In this document: piece by piece, positions 15,450 to 23,326 of the stretch
Position numbering within the stretch: the first letter of the stretch is position 1
How the letters are laid out: the number at the start of each line of letters is the position of its first letter
Source: Oscillospiraceae bacterium
GTDB taxonomy: Bacteria; Bacillota; Clostridia; Oscillospirales; Ruminococcaceae
Direction: 5' to 3'
Length of the DNA: 64,000 nt
NCBI GenBank assembly: GCA_021201135.1
Contig: JAJQGT010000015.1
Location: forward strand, 1-64,000
Translations under genes and position numbers: made by a program
Notes under the pieces: model-generated
What the model was told of the DNA's origin: nothing
What the model saw: the letters and a program-made list of their open reading frames with translations, nothing else
Databases searched by the model: none

Positions 15450-16128
15450 TGCTGATCCTCCTGTATATGCTTCTGTCAATTACTGCTTTCTCCTTAATCT
15501 GATGGTCGGATATGTACAGATACCTGTCGCACAACGGTTCAATCGCTTCCAGCTGATGACTTGACAATAGTACGCTGACATCTTTTTCCGCTACCATCTC
15601 TTTGATGATATCGACAAACTCATCCACAGCCTGAGGGTCAAGACCAACCGTCGGTTCATCAAGAATCAGAAGCTTGCGGTTATACATAAATGCTATTGCT
15701 AACCTCAGCTTCTGGCACATGCCGAACGAATACTCTTTGACCTTTTTCTTGCTTGCTTTTAACCTCACTTTATTCAGGAGCTCGTCAATCTGAGCATCAG
15801 TGATGCTTTGCCCGCTATAGTATGACATCAGCTTCAGAGTATCATGTGCATCCAGATAACCATACAAAGGCGTTTCCATCAGATATCCGATTGAGTTAAG
15901 TGATTCCGCTTTTCTCAGATAATCAGGGTCGCCAAGATATTCAACTTGTCCCGAAGAATAGGGAGTCAGACCCAGAATTATTTTCATCATAGTGGTTTTT
16001 CCGGTGCCGTTATTACCCAGAAATCCGACAACTTCGCCCTCTCGGATTTCAAAATTGACATCCCGGAATATCAATTCTTCCCCGTAAGACTTGTTCAAGC
16101 CGCTTACTTTCAGTATTTCTCTTTGCAT
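15442..16128 (-). CDS. ABC transporter ATP-binding protein
   Basis: A 228-aa ATPase with Walker A GNNGTGKTT (residues about 38-46), an unusual signature SFGMCQKL in place of LSGGQ, Walker B KLLILDEPTVGLDP and the H-loop SSHQLEAIE. The SFGM signature is common in BcrA/LanF-type immunity and export ATPases. First gene of the four-gene operon with the permease, DUF2975 and XRE proteins. Driven by the strong promoter at 16160-16188. Confidence 0.88.
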   Translation of the reverse strand: MQREILKVSGLNKSYGEELIFRDVNFEIREGEVVGFLGNNGTGKTTMMKIILGLTPYSSGQVEYLGDPDYLRKAESLNSIGYLMETPLYGYLDAHDTLKLMSYYSGQSITDAQIDELLNKVRLKASKKKVKEYSFGMCQKLRLAIAFMYNRKLLILDEPTVGLDPQAVDEFVDIIKEMVAEKDVSVLLSSHQLEAIEPLCDRYLYISDHQIKEKAVIDRSIYRRISNE

Positions 16129-16159
16129 TTAGTAACCTTCCTTCTGCATTTCTGACTGC

Positions 16160-16188
16160 ATTATATCACACACCCTCACCGATGTCAA
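16160..16188 (-). promoter_or_regulatory. Promoter of the ABC-DUF2975-XRE operon
   Basis: Perfect consensus: TTGACA (16183-16188), 17-bp spacer, TATAAT (16160-16165) on the minus strand. Confidence 0.85.
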
Positions 16189-16194
16189 TAGAAA

Positions 16195-16245
16195 ATTATC
16201 GTTTATCGTTAATTTTTATTCGCTATTCGCTTATTTGTTATCGGG
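16195..16245. promoter_or_regulatory. Repeated boxes upstream of the ABC operon promoter, possible operator
   Basis: Direct near-repeats TTATCGTTTATCGTTAATT and TATTCGCTATTCGCTTATT, then GTTATCGGG, each with paired (A/T)TCG units, lie just upstream of the -35 box. The arrangement suggests cooperative binding by a small HTH protein; the operon's own XRE protein is the obvious candidate. Confidence 0.45.
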
Positions 16246-16266
16246 ATACGGTTAAATATAAGGCTG

Positions 16267-16803
16267 ATGACGCACAAGATTGACGTTGACATTCTGAACC
16301 GGCTTCTTGAGCATGAGAGGTTCCCGCACTTCTGCACCCAGATACGAAACTACTTTGAAGGTGACATGGCGGGCGGGTATATGTCAAGAAACGTGCTGTT
16401 GGATTACGGAGAAGAAAAACTCCTGAGTTTGAAAGACAATCCCGATGTGAATAAGAGCGAACTGAAGAAAGACATAGATCTCATACAAACATCCAAGATT
16501 GGCGAGAACGAAGCGGACATAGAGAAGCTTAAGAACACCATTCTTTCGATTCTCCGAGACATCAAGAAAGAGTTCCCGAACAAGAGGGACAGTGAAGTGG
16601 TGACCGCTAAAGCTGTTCAGATGATTTCAAGTGATTTATCCGGCATACCGCCGAGGGAAGTTAATGAAGAAAAAGTAACTGATTCTGCAATGAAATACGT
16701 TGAAAGCGTTATACCAATGGATGCCAAAACCCGTTCACGGATGAGGAGATTCGTCCTGTTCGCAATGAAGATATTCGGGAAGAAGCGACAGGTGGAAGAA
16801 TGA
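16267..16803 (+). CDS. Hypothetical protein, 178 aa
   Basis: A soluble, highly charged protein. The first 50 residues (LLEHERFPHFCTQIRNYFEGDMA, residues 13-35) look like a small folded domain, the middle is helical and lysine/glutamate rich, and the end is basic (RRFVLFAMKIFGKK). The ribosome site is weak (AAGG only a few bases before the ATG). I do not recognise the family. It is followed by its own terminator. It might be the end of a larger, truncated gene. Confidence 0.5.
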   Translation: MTHKIDVDILNRLLEHERFPHFCTQIRNYFEGDMAGGYMSRNVLLDYGEEKLLSLKDNPDVNKSELKKDIDLIQTSKIGENEADIEKLKNTILSILRDIKKEFPNKRDSEVVTAKAVQMISSDLSGIPPREVNEEKVTDSAMKYVESVIPMDAKTRSRMRRFVLFAMKIFGKKRQVEE

Positions 16804-16835
16804 TATACCTTTCCAAAACAGCCGAATAAAACAAC

Positions 16836-16866
16836 AAGGGAGCCGACACCGACTCCCTTTTGTATT
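16836..16866 (+). terminator. Terminator after the 178-aa gene
   Basis: Stem AAGGGAG/CTCCCTT followed by TTGTATTT. Confidence 0.6.
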
Positions 16867-16914
16867 TATATTGAGTTTTCGCCCGACGGCTATTTTGCAA
16901 AGGTATAACATACT

Positions 16915-16965
16915 AGACTTTCCATTGGGGAAAGTCGTGTGCCAAAAGGGGGTATGCCCTTTTGG
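16915..16965. other. Two consecutive hairpins of unknown role
   Basis: GACTTT/AAAGTC (16915-16936) and CCAAAAGGG/CCCTTTTGG (16942-16965) lie between two terminators, with no gene in this stretch. Confidence 0.4.
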
Positions 16966-17002
16966 ATTGACCCCGGAATGGTGTAGTTGTAAACTGATTT
17001 CA

Positions 17003-17042
17003 TAAAAATAAAGCGTTCACAGTTGCGACTGTGAACGCTTTT
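17003..17042 (-). terminator. Terminator of the lipoprotein-ABC operon
   Basis: Perfect 13-bp stem AAGCGTTCACAGT/ACTGTGAACGCTT with a T-rich tail on the minus strand, 15 bp after the permease stop. Confidence 0.85.
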
Positions 17043-17055
17043 CTTACATCTGCAA

Positions 17056-19095
17056 CTATATGATGAGTGCCACCGCAAAGCTCGGCAGTGCCAAGATTCC
17101 TACTGACGCGACGTAAGCCCCGACCATCGTTTTTGAGCGGCTGCTTATCAGCATAACGACCAGCGAAACTCCCATAAGCACAAGGAGCCTTAAGCCATAA
17201 ATCATCGCCAGAAGCCCTCCAAGCGAAATCTGCAGCGGGAAATCTGCAAGAATCTCAAGATTCTGAACCGGTGCTGAAAGCGGAGTGGCGTATTTCGTGA
17301 GGAAATACTTAAGCTCCTGCATATAAATGCAAGCCCAGACTGCCGTTGCCATCAAAAGGCAAGTGAAGATTTTCATGCCAAGAAGATATCCTCTTCCACA
17401 CTTGAGGCTCTTGAGAAGCGGAACCACTCCCGATTTCTTCTCATAAACCATAATTCCGGCACAGCCGAGGCAGACGAAGAGTATCGCAACTGCCATGTTC
17501 AACCTCCGTGTGTCCTTGGCCTCGGTGCCGTAAGTCGAACGAAACGGCTTTGAATCGAGGATATAGGGAGTATAGCTGCCCTCTTCTGCACGGGCTGTAG
17601 CCTCGCTTATCTCAAGCTCAAGACGGTCAAGTGCAATCGTGAGATCGCCATAGTAGTCGGAGCTTTCGGCATTGGCTCTCGCTATTTCAAAGTATTCTTC
17701 CGTTTTCTCGGTTATCTCGCCCTCGATGTCGGAAAGATACAGCTGGTACCACTGGTCGCTCTCATAGATGGCGACGTCATAATCAAGTGCTCCTCCCACA
17801 AGAAATGCGGCGATAATTATGACCACTCCGAAAGAGTATATGAGCACTTTATAGAGCTCCCAGCCGAATGCTCCAAAGTGAACTCTCAGCTTGTCGAGAA
17901 TAAAATTGAGCTTCAGCCAGATAGCCGAAAGAATATCTCTCTGTCCGTCGGGATAACGCGTTGTTGACTTAAGGCATAAAGCCACAAACAGCACCAACGC
18001 CACCGGCAGAACTGCAAACATCATCATCCTGATTCCGACAGGATAGCCAAATATGTTGACGTTCAGATAGTTACTATAGAGTGCAGCAAGGTTGACATAT
18101 GAGAAGATATTTAAGTACTTGAAGACATTCGCGACGCTCTGAGCCGGAAGAAGCGTATTGAGAAGGTATTCGACCGCAAGCGTAACCCCAATGACTCCTA
18201 AAGAGAACTGGACATTCGCCACGGTGGACATCACTGCCCAGATGAACAGCCCTAAAAGCACTCCGCAAAGCGCCTTCATGAGTAGATACTGACCCAGCCA
18301 CTGCGCAACCGTCAGGTTGAGTGTACACCGTGAAAAGTACTCGAGTGACTGCAACGACCTTCCGAGAGTTCCGAAGCTATTTGTGAAATCTAAGCTCAAA
18401 CAAAGCGGCAGCAGGTAGAAAAGCAAGGTCAGGGCGATGCTTGCTATCCCTAAAGTAGCAATTCTTTGCATGCAGAGCCTGCTTCTGCCATGCTTTGTTG
18501 TGCGGATGACTGACCACAGCCCGACTTTTCTCTCCTCCAGAAAGCCGATGACTATAACTACTAAAGCCGCAAGGAAAAAGTAATCGGCAAGGGTGAACCC
18601 AAGCCATTTTGTTATACCGTAGCTGTCGCCGAATTCGAGGGTTACGCCGTCAAGCGTGCTGAAATCATCAGCCGTCTTTGTAATATTTCTGCCCGAAAAG
18701 GTGTTGGCAGAGGAAAAGATGCTTGTCTTGCCGAGAAGCTCAGCCTGCGCCTGAACGTTTTCGAGATAATCGTAGTACCCGAGCTGATATTCAACTTCAT
18801 CAGCGAGGAAATAGAGCCTTGTCTGCAAAATAACTCTGAGCTGACTGTCAACCGTGCTATATAAAAGGCTCATTTTCTCTTCATCTAAGTATTCATCTAT
18901 TTCTTCAAGACTTTTGCCCTCGCAGTTTTCCAGGATATTCTGAATATATTCGTTAGCTTCTATGTTGTCAGAGATTATGCCCGCGCGGATTCCTCCCAAA
19001 AAATCATACATAAAAACGCAGAGCATGACAAAAAGCATGACGAGAATAATGGCAATCCGGCTTTTACTGAAAAGCACTCTTTTTATCTCGCCCAT
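17056..19095 (-). CDS. ABC transporter permease (large, two-module)
   Basis: A 679-aa membrane protein with two repeated modules: each begins with one transmembrane segment followed by an extracellular helical loop (residues about 35-160 and 440-550) and then five to six membrane segments. This matches large bacterial ABC-2 permeases encoded with a lipoprotein and a single ATPase. The ATG at 19095 was chosen because AGGTGG lies 8 bp upstream, immediately after the ATPase stop. Its C-terminus resembles the permease remnant at 3440-3782. Substrate unknown. Confidence 0.8.
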   Translation of the reverse strand: MGEIKRVLFSKSRIAIILVMLFVMLCVFMYDFLGGIRAGIISDNIEANEYIQNILENCEGKSLEEIDEYLDEEKMSLLYSTVDSQLRVILQTRLYFLADEVEYQLGYYDYLENVQAQAELLGKTSIFSSANTFSGRNITKTADDFSTLDGVTLEFGDSYGITKWLGFTLADYFFLAALVVIVIGFLEERKVGLWSVIRTTKHGRSRLCMQRIATLGIASIALTLLFYLLPLCLSLDFTNSFGTLGRSLQSLEYFSRCTLNLTVAQWLGQYLLMKALCGVLLGLFIWAVMSTVANVQFSLGVIGVTLAVEYLLNTLLPAQSVANVFKYLNIFSYVNLAALYSNYLNVNIFGYPVGIRMMMFAVLPVALVLFVALCLKSTTRYPDGQRDILSAIWLKLNFILDKLRVHFGAFGWELYKVLIYSFGVVIIIAAFLVGGALDYDVAIYESDQWYQLYLSDIEGEITEKTEEYFEIARANAESSDYYGDLTIALDRLELEISEATARAEEGSYTPYILDSKPFRSTYGTEAKDTRRLNMAVAILFVCLGCAGIMVYEKKSGVVPLLKSLKCGRGYLLGMKIFTCLLMATAVWACIYMQELKYFLTKYATPLSAPVQNLEILADFPLQISLGGLLAMIYGLRLLVLMGVSLVVMLISSRSKTMVGAYVASVGILALPSFAVALII

Positions 19096-19096
19096 A

Positions 19097-19837
19097 TCAT
19101 TCACCACCTAAGTAGTAAAGATAAACGTCCTCAAGGCTCGGATAGTGGTTGACGGGGGCATAGTCATCTGGCAGAGATTCAATAAGCCCTGCAGGACTGT
19201 CGCACATGAGGAGTCTGCCCTTTTTCATGAGCAGAACCTTGTCGGCGACTGATTCTATATCGGAAACTATATGGGTGCAGAGAAGAACTATCCTGTCCTT
19301 TGCAAGCTCGCTTATGAAGCTCCGGATTCTGATTCGTTCTTTCGGATCCAAACCTGCTGTCGGCTCGTCTAAGATAAGTATTTTCGGGTCACCTAAGACT
19401 GCCTGAGCGAGGAGAACCCTCTGTCTCATTCCTCCGGAAAAGCCGCCGACTGTCTTGTTTCTTACATGTGATAAATTCGTAATCTCAAGAACTCTTTCGG
19501 TTTCTTCTTTAAGAGCCTTGCCTTTCAAGCCCTTGAGCCTCCCGATATATGAAACGAAGCTAAGGGCGGTCATCTTATCATAAACACCCTGCTGTTGGGG
19601 CATATATCCGACAAGACTTCGGAACTCTGCGCCCATTTCAAGTATTTCTTTGCCGTCAAGAGTTATCGAGCCGCTGTCACGCCTGACATTATCCGTAATC
19701 AGGCTCATCATTGTGGATTTTCCCGCACCGTTTGCGCCTAAGATTCCGGTTATTCCGACACCAAATGTGACCGAAAAGTCGTCAAGAGCCGTGACATCGC
19801 CATAGCGTTTTGTGAGATTATCGAGTCTCAGCTCCAC
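19097..19837 (-). CDS. ABC transporter ATP-binding protein
   Basis: A 246-aa ATPase: Walker A GANGAGKST (about 34-42), Q-loop GYMPQQQGVYD, signature FSGGMRQRV, Walker B KILILDEPTAGLDP, H-loop CTHIVSDIE. The order lipoprotein-ATPase-permease with gaps of 1-2 bp shows a single transcription unit. The domain set is that of an ABC-2 exporter; the C-terminal ~40 residues (PVNHYPSLEDVYLYYLGGE) are typical of ATPases paired with large permeases. Confidence 0.9.
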   Translation of the reverse strand: MELRLDNLTKRYGDVTALDDFSVTFGVGITGILGANGAGKSTMMSLITDNVRRDSGSITLDGKEILEMGAEFRSLVGYMPQQQGVYDKMTALSFVSYIGRLKGLKGKALKEETERVLEITNLSHVRNKTVGGFSGGMRQRVLLAQAVLGDPKILILDEPTAGLDPKERIRIRSFISELAKDRIVLLCTHIVSDIESVADKVLLMKKGRLLMCDSPAGLIESLPDDYAPVNHYPSLEDVYLYYLGGE

Positions 19838-19839
19838 AT

Positions 19840-21027
19840 TTATCCCTCCCCGTTCACTTCATCCACATTGCTCCAGAGGGTTATCTGCTCGCTTCCGTCA
19901 AGGGACAAGGCAATTATGCTCTCATATGGGTACTCGTCTGACCACACAAGAGCATCGATATAGATGTAGTCGTCATCTGTGCCCATAATCGTAGGGATCA
20001 CGAAGCGTCCTGCCTCCAGGTCTTCATACTCGACCGTAGTAGCCATGAGGGTGTTGCCTTCCAAATCAATAATACTGACATCAAAGCCGTCTGCGCCGTC
20101 CTCCTTGTATCGTCCCAGAAGAATATTCTCCCCGATAAAGCCGTAGGTATAGTAGTATGTGCTTTCATATACAGTTTCTATCGTGTCTTCCCCGAAAGTG
20201 AGCCTATAAATCGTGTAGTCCTCGGTTGTGCTGTTGGCAAAGATTATAGCATCGTCAGTCACACAGAATCTGCGAGACAGGAAAGACTTCTCACCCTTGT
20301 AGAGTGTCTCACTCTCACCGGTTTCGACGGAATACCTGACTATTTCCATTTTGCCTATATCATCTGACGAATTTGTGTACGCCAATATATAGATATAATC
20401 GCCATAAGGCTCGATTGCGACATCTTTATATTCATCTGATGAGTATATAAGAGTTCCCTCTTCGTCAGAATCTATAGGATAGGCAATAACCCTTGCATAG
20501 TCCGTGGTAAGTCCGGCGCTGACCACGGTTACTCCTGCGGCATAGTAAAACCAACCTCTGTGGAATGCTGATGATGGATTGGAGATATAGCTACCGGAGA
20601 AGTTATCGGTGAAAAGAGTGGTATTTACAGAACGCACAGTTGTCTTGCTGGTGCCGTCGGTGTCACTGCACACGATGGTCTTTCCACTCTCATAAAAGCG
20701 ATAGAGCTTTCCGTTATAGAGGCAGAGCCCATCGCCACCAGGGTAGTAAGCGTTACAGGAAGCATCCGAGTGGTCGCACTCCGGCTTTCCGCAAAGAGGC
20801 GCACATATCCCACTTTGCTTGTCATAAAACATAAGCATTTGCTCATCGGAAAGCTCGAAATACACCACCGCCTCATTGCTGCAAGCGTTCTCGCGGTACT
20901 GGAAGAAGTTATAGTTGCAGTCTTCAGTAATGGTCACCTCGATGGCTTCCTTGCTTCCGCAGGAGCAAAGAGTGGTGAGCAGAAGAACTGCTATGGTGAG
21001 CTTGGTCAGTATTTTGCGGATGGTCAT
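19840..21027 (-). CDS. Secreted lipoprotein with beta-propeller-like repeats
   Basis: A 395-aa protein with a lipoprotein signal peptide (KLTIAVLLLTTLCSCGS; lipid-modified Cys about residue 22). Residues 75-95 carry a Cys/His cluster, CGKPECDHSDASCNAYYPG, seen in a group of Clostridia lipoproteins. The rest is made of repeated strand-rich units containing YxYxxGxL-like turns, suggesting a beta-propeller. First gene of the operon with the ATPase and large permease, so it probably acts as the transporter's external partner or sensor. GGGGGA lies 8 bp before the ATG. Confidence 0.75.
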   Translation of the reverse strand: MTIRKILTKLTIAVLLLTTLCSCGSKEAIEVTITEDCNYNFFQYRENACSNEAVVYFELSDEQMLMFYDKQSGICAPLCGKPECDHSDASCNAYYPGGDGLCLYNGKLYRFYESGKTIVCSDTDGTSKTTVRSVNTTLFTDNFSGSYISNPSSAFHRGWFYYAAGVTVVSAGLTTDYARVIAYPIDSDEEGTLIYSSDEYKDVAIEPYGDYIYILAYTNSSDDIGKMEIVRYSVETGESETLYKGEKSFLSRRFCVTDDAIIFANSTTEDYTIYRLTFGEDTIETVYESTYYYTYGFIGENILLGRYKEDGADGFDVSIIDLEGNTLMATTVEYEDLEAGRFVIPTIMGTDDDYIYIDALVWSDEYPYESIIALSLDGSEQITLWSNVDEVNGEG

Positions 21028-21075
21028 TTTTTAGTCCCCCATTTTTTCTTAACCTATAATCGTTTTCTACTTTTT

Positions 21076-21112
21076 ATATAAAATCGACATTGGACTATAT
21101 TTCAAACCCAAT
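21076..21112 (-). promoter_or_regulatory. Probable promoter and operator of the lipoprotein-ABC operon
   Basis: A minus-strand TTGAAA (21100-21105) and TTATAT (21076-21081) with an 18-bp spacer lie within a palindrome-like stretch, ATTGGACTAT...ACCCAAT (21089-21112). The ATTGGACT half is the same as in the perfect palindrome at 21642-21660, so both may be bound by one regulator. Confidence 0.4.
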
Positions 21113-21131
21113 GTCAAATCACAATGAATAA

Positions 21132-21527
21132 TTAGCCTCCGTAGAGATTCGCTACAGCTGTACCATTTACCATAAATCTGCCACTGGACGCTACAACATA
21201 AGCATCGAATGGTATCTCTTCATTACTGATTACACTGCCAGCAGCTGCATGTGCATAACCAGTCACGGTATCGTTAGGGCTAACTACTGCTGTGACATTT
21301 ACCTGTGTATTATAACTGTTACCTGACGTGCTATTGTACTCTGACAAGGTAACGTATACAGAATTACCACTATGATACATAGAGCAACTGTACAAATACC
21401 TACTGCCATTGCTATCATCAATATACTCAGCAGTTGTAGACGATCTAGCCATCGGCGAAGCACCTACAGTCACAGCCAAGCAAACAACAGTAGCCAACGC
21501 AACTATAGTTGTAAGTATTCTTTTCAT
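21132..21527 (-). CDS. Small secreted protein, 131 aa
   Basis: An N-terminal signal peptide (MKRILTTIVALATVVCLAV, cleavage probably after VGASPMA) is followed by about 105 residues rich in Ser, Thr, Tyr and Asn with strand-like alternation, ending AVANLYGG. No enzyme motif. It has a perfect promoter (21606-21634) and is divergent from the peptide gene at 21750, with the 19-bp palindrome between them. It is a likely output of the local regulator. Alternative: structural matrix-type protein. Function unknown. Confidence 0.65.
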   Translation of the reverse strand: MKRILTTIVALATVVCLAVTVGASPMARSSTTAEYIDDSNGSRYLYSCSMYHSGNSVYVTLSEYNSTSGNSYNTQVNVTAVVSPNDTVTGYAHAAAGSVISNEEIPFDAYVVASSGRFMVNGTAVANLYGG

Positions 21528-21605
21528 GATAATCTTTCCTTTCTAAAAGTATTTGCTTCCTTAGTCGACATAGAAGCATAGGAACTGAATTCAAGTTTCA
21601 ACTTG

Positions 21606-21698
21606 ATTATACAATGCACCAGGAAATTTGTCAAGTTTCCGATTGGACTTTTAGTCCAATTGGAAAGTGTGGACAAATCAAAATCATAGTGATATACT
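21606..21698. promoter_or_regulatory. Divergent promoters around a perfect 19-bp palindrome
   Basis: Minus promoter: TTGACA (21629-21634), 17 bp, TATAAT (21606-21611), for the 131-aa secreted protein. Plus promoter: TGGACA (21670-21675), 17 bp, TATACT (21693-21698), for the 77-aa peptide. Between them ATTGGACTTTTAGTCCAAT (21642-21660) is perfectly palindromic. It is centred about 52-55 bp from both predicted transcription starts, a position typical of an activator site. Confidence 0.75.
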
Positions 21699-21749
21699 TA
21701 ATAGCTAAGTGAAAATGGTCACTAAAAACACTTTTGGAGGTATCCCATT

Positions 21750-21983
21750 ATGAAAAACTATAACGTCAAAAAAGCCTTAACAAAGTTGTTAGTTGTCTTT
21801 GCAATAGCTGCTATTATAACTACATCCGTTGGTAGTGCGACTCGTGCTACAGATTTTATACCATCAACATTACCAACATATAATGACATCTATGAAGCAT
21901 GTGATAGCAAAGGCGAAGAGGGTGAAAATTATAATTCAGTACAAAATGATGAGCCAGTGGTTGATGGTTCTCTAGTTTTTTAA
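21750..21983 (+). CDS. Candidate signalling-peptide precursor, 77 aa, secreted
   Basis: Basic N-terminus (MKNYNVKKALTK), hydrophobic core (LLVVFAIAAIITTSVG) and an Ala/Arg-containing cleavage region near residue 32, then a 45-residue acidic tail ending DEPVVDGSLVF. TTTTGGAGG precedes the ATG at good spacing, so it is a real gene despite its size. Its stop overlaps the stop of the convergent HTH-TPR regulator by 4 bp. Small exported precursors next to RRNPP regulators (PapR/PlcR, NprX/NprR, Phr/Rap) are processed to 5-10 residue signals from the C-terminus. By analogy the final residues would be the signal. This role is inferred. Confidence 0.6.
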   Translation: MKNYNVKKALTKLLVVFAIAAIITTSVGSATRATDFIPSTLPTYNDIYEACDSKGEEGENYNSVQNDEPVVDGSLVF

Positions 21984-22885
21984 TGAAAGTTTTTGTCATA
22001 AAATTCTTTAAACATCTTTGTATATTTTGGAAATATATTGTAAACTTTGCATGTATAATACGCGTCGAAAGCCATCTGCCTTGCTTGTTCAATATCTTCT
22101 TTATTGCCTCGCTTTAGTAAACCGACCGCGTAATTATACATACATCCTGAAGCAACTTCGTTAATCACATTCGTGGTTTTAGCCCATCTGATTCCGTCTT
22201 TCGCTATTTCTATAGCATCATCGTAATTGCCGCATTGCAACAACATCTCTGATAAATTGTTGCATACAATCGTCTCAAAATGAGCCGCATAATTCTTATC
22301 AATTAAAATTTCTTCAGCGTATTTCTTCAAATGGCGAAGTATAACAATTCCAGTATCAAGATCACTTATGTAATAGTAGCAATTAGCAATTACATTTAAA
22401 GCTCGAATTTCAGAATCAGTAAAATAACACGGTGGTTTTAACGGGCTAAAATTCTCAATGGTATACCGGATTATCTTTTCAAAGCTATCAAGCTTTTGCT
22501 CGTGGCTCATACCGACAGTCTTTTCAACAAGTAGTGTTTCGCACATGTCGAAACGCTGTTTTGTTGATACCGAAAATCTTTCGTAATCAACCTGAATGTC
22601 CGAAAGCATTTCATCGGCTTTTTCGGTATTTCCTACTAGAATCATTTTGTTAGCCTGTTTGATAGTCTGAACATAACGATAATCGTTAGTTGTTATCAGC
22701 TCACCGTCAAAGACATTGTGCATGCCGAGCCTTTCTAAAATAAGCGCAAGAGTTTCGGGCTTGAAAGACTTTGTGCCTCCTTCAACTTTATAGAGCATAG
22801 ACTCGCTACAAATGCCGTGACAAACATCCTCAAGACTTGCACCAAGTTCTTCTCTGCGACTTTTGATTATTTCTCCTATAGTCAT
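21980..22885 (-). CDS. RRNPP-like regulator (HTH plus TPR domain)
   Basis: A 301-aa protein. Residues 1-60 form an XRE-type HTH (TIGEIIKSRREELGASLEDVCHG, then a recognition helix and LALILERLG). Residues 70-300 consist of helical pairs in TPR style, for example NVIANCYYYISDLDTGIVILRHL and CNNLSEMLLQCGNYDDAIEIA. This is the architecture of Rgg/PlcR/NprR-type receptors that bind imported peptides. It is convergent with the 77-aa exported peptide gene. The promoter at 22953-22982 is strong and followed by a palindrome suited to autoregulation. Confidence 0.78.
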   Translation of the reverse strand: MTIGEIIKSRREELGASLEDVCHGICSESMLYKVEGGTKSFKPETLALILERLGMHNVFDGELITTNDYRYVQTIKQANKMILVGNTEKADEMLSDIQVDYERFSVSTKQRFDMCETLLVEKTVGMSHEQKLDSFEKIIRYTIENFSPLKPPCYFTDSEIRALNVIANCYYYISDLDTGIVILRHLKKYAEEILIDKNYAAHFETIVCNNLSEMLLQCGNYDDAIEIAKDGIRWAKTTNVINEVASGCMYNYAVGLLKRGNKEDIEQARQMAFDAYYTCKVYNIFPKYTKMFKEFYDKNFH

Positions 22886-22923
22886 TATCTCTCCTTCTTT
22901 CTGCCAAACTTTCTTTGGTCAAT

Positions 22924-22982
22924 GATGTATAGACTATCATACATCTATATCTATAATATCCTCTTAGAAGTGACTTTGTCAA
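22924..22982 (-). promoter_or_regulatory. Promoter and palindrome of the HTH-TPR regulator
   Basis: TTGACA (22977-22982), 18-bp spacer, TATTAT (22953-22958) on the minus strand. A palindrome GATGTAT-8-ATACATC (22924-22945) lies at or just after the transcription start, where a repressor would block transcription. Confidence 0.6.
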
Positions 22983-23060
22983 GAAGCAAAATAAGATTTG
23001 AAATAAATGCTATTTCATAGGGACTCTATTCATCAAAAGACTTACGATATAAGAGCATAA

Positions 23061-23105
23061 AAGAACCGATTGCCTTCCAGTTAGAAAACAATCGGTTCTT
23101 TCTTT
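23061..23105. terminator. Hairpin terminator
   Basis: Perfect 12-bp stem AAGAACCGATTG/CAATCGGTTCTT with a T-rich plus-strand tail. It lies about 220 bp beyond the minus-strand NUDIX gene and upstream of the regulator promoter, so it probably insulates the regulator locus. Confidence 0.65.
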
Positions 23106-23215
23106 GTTTTGTCTTTTGCACAATATCAGTTGAACTTATCCCCAACTGTATGCTGTGCACACACCTGTCCTGTCAGCTAATAGTTGGTAGGTTTTGTTAG
23201 TTACTTACTGGTATT

Positions 23216-23326
23216 CAGCTTTTCAGGGGAGGCTTTTTTTGTTCTATCAAAAATTTGCGCAGGATGCAAAAAGGCTCCCCTGAAAGGGGAGCTGGATGCG
23301 CCGCAGGCGCAGACTGAGGGGTTTAC
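23216..23326. repeat. Interspersed MITE-like repeat, copy 1
   Basis: Contains TCAGGGGAGGCTTTTTTT, a spacer, GGCTCCCCTGAAAGGGGAGC, a variable GC stem (TGCGCCGCAGGCGCA) and the end GACTGAGGGGTTT. Same layout as copies at 25.9, 39.6, 47.9 and 51.6 kb. It overlaps the last codons of the NUDIX gene. Confidence 0.8.
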
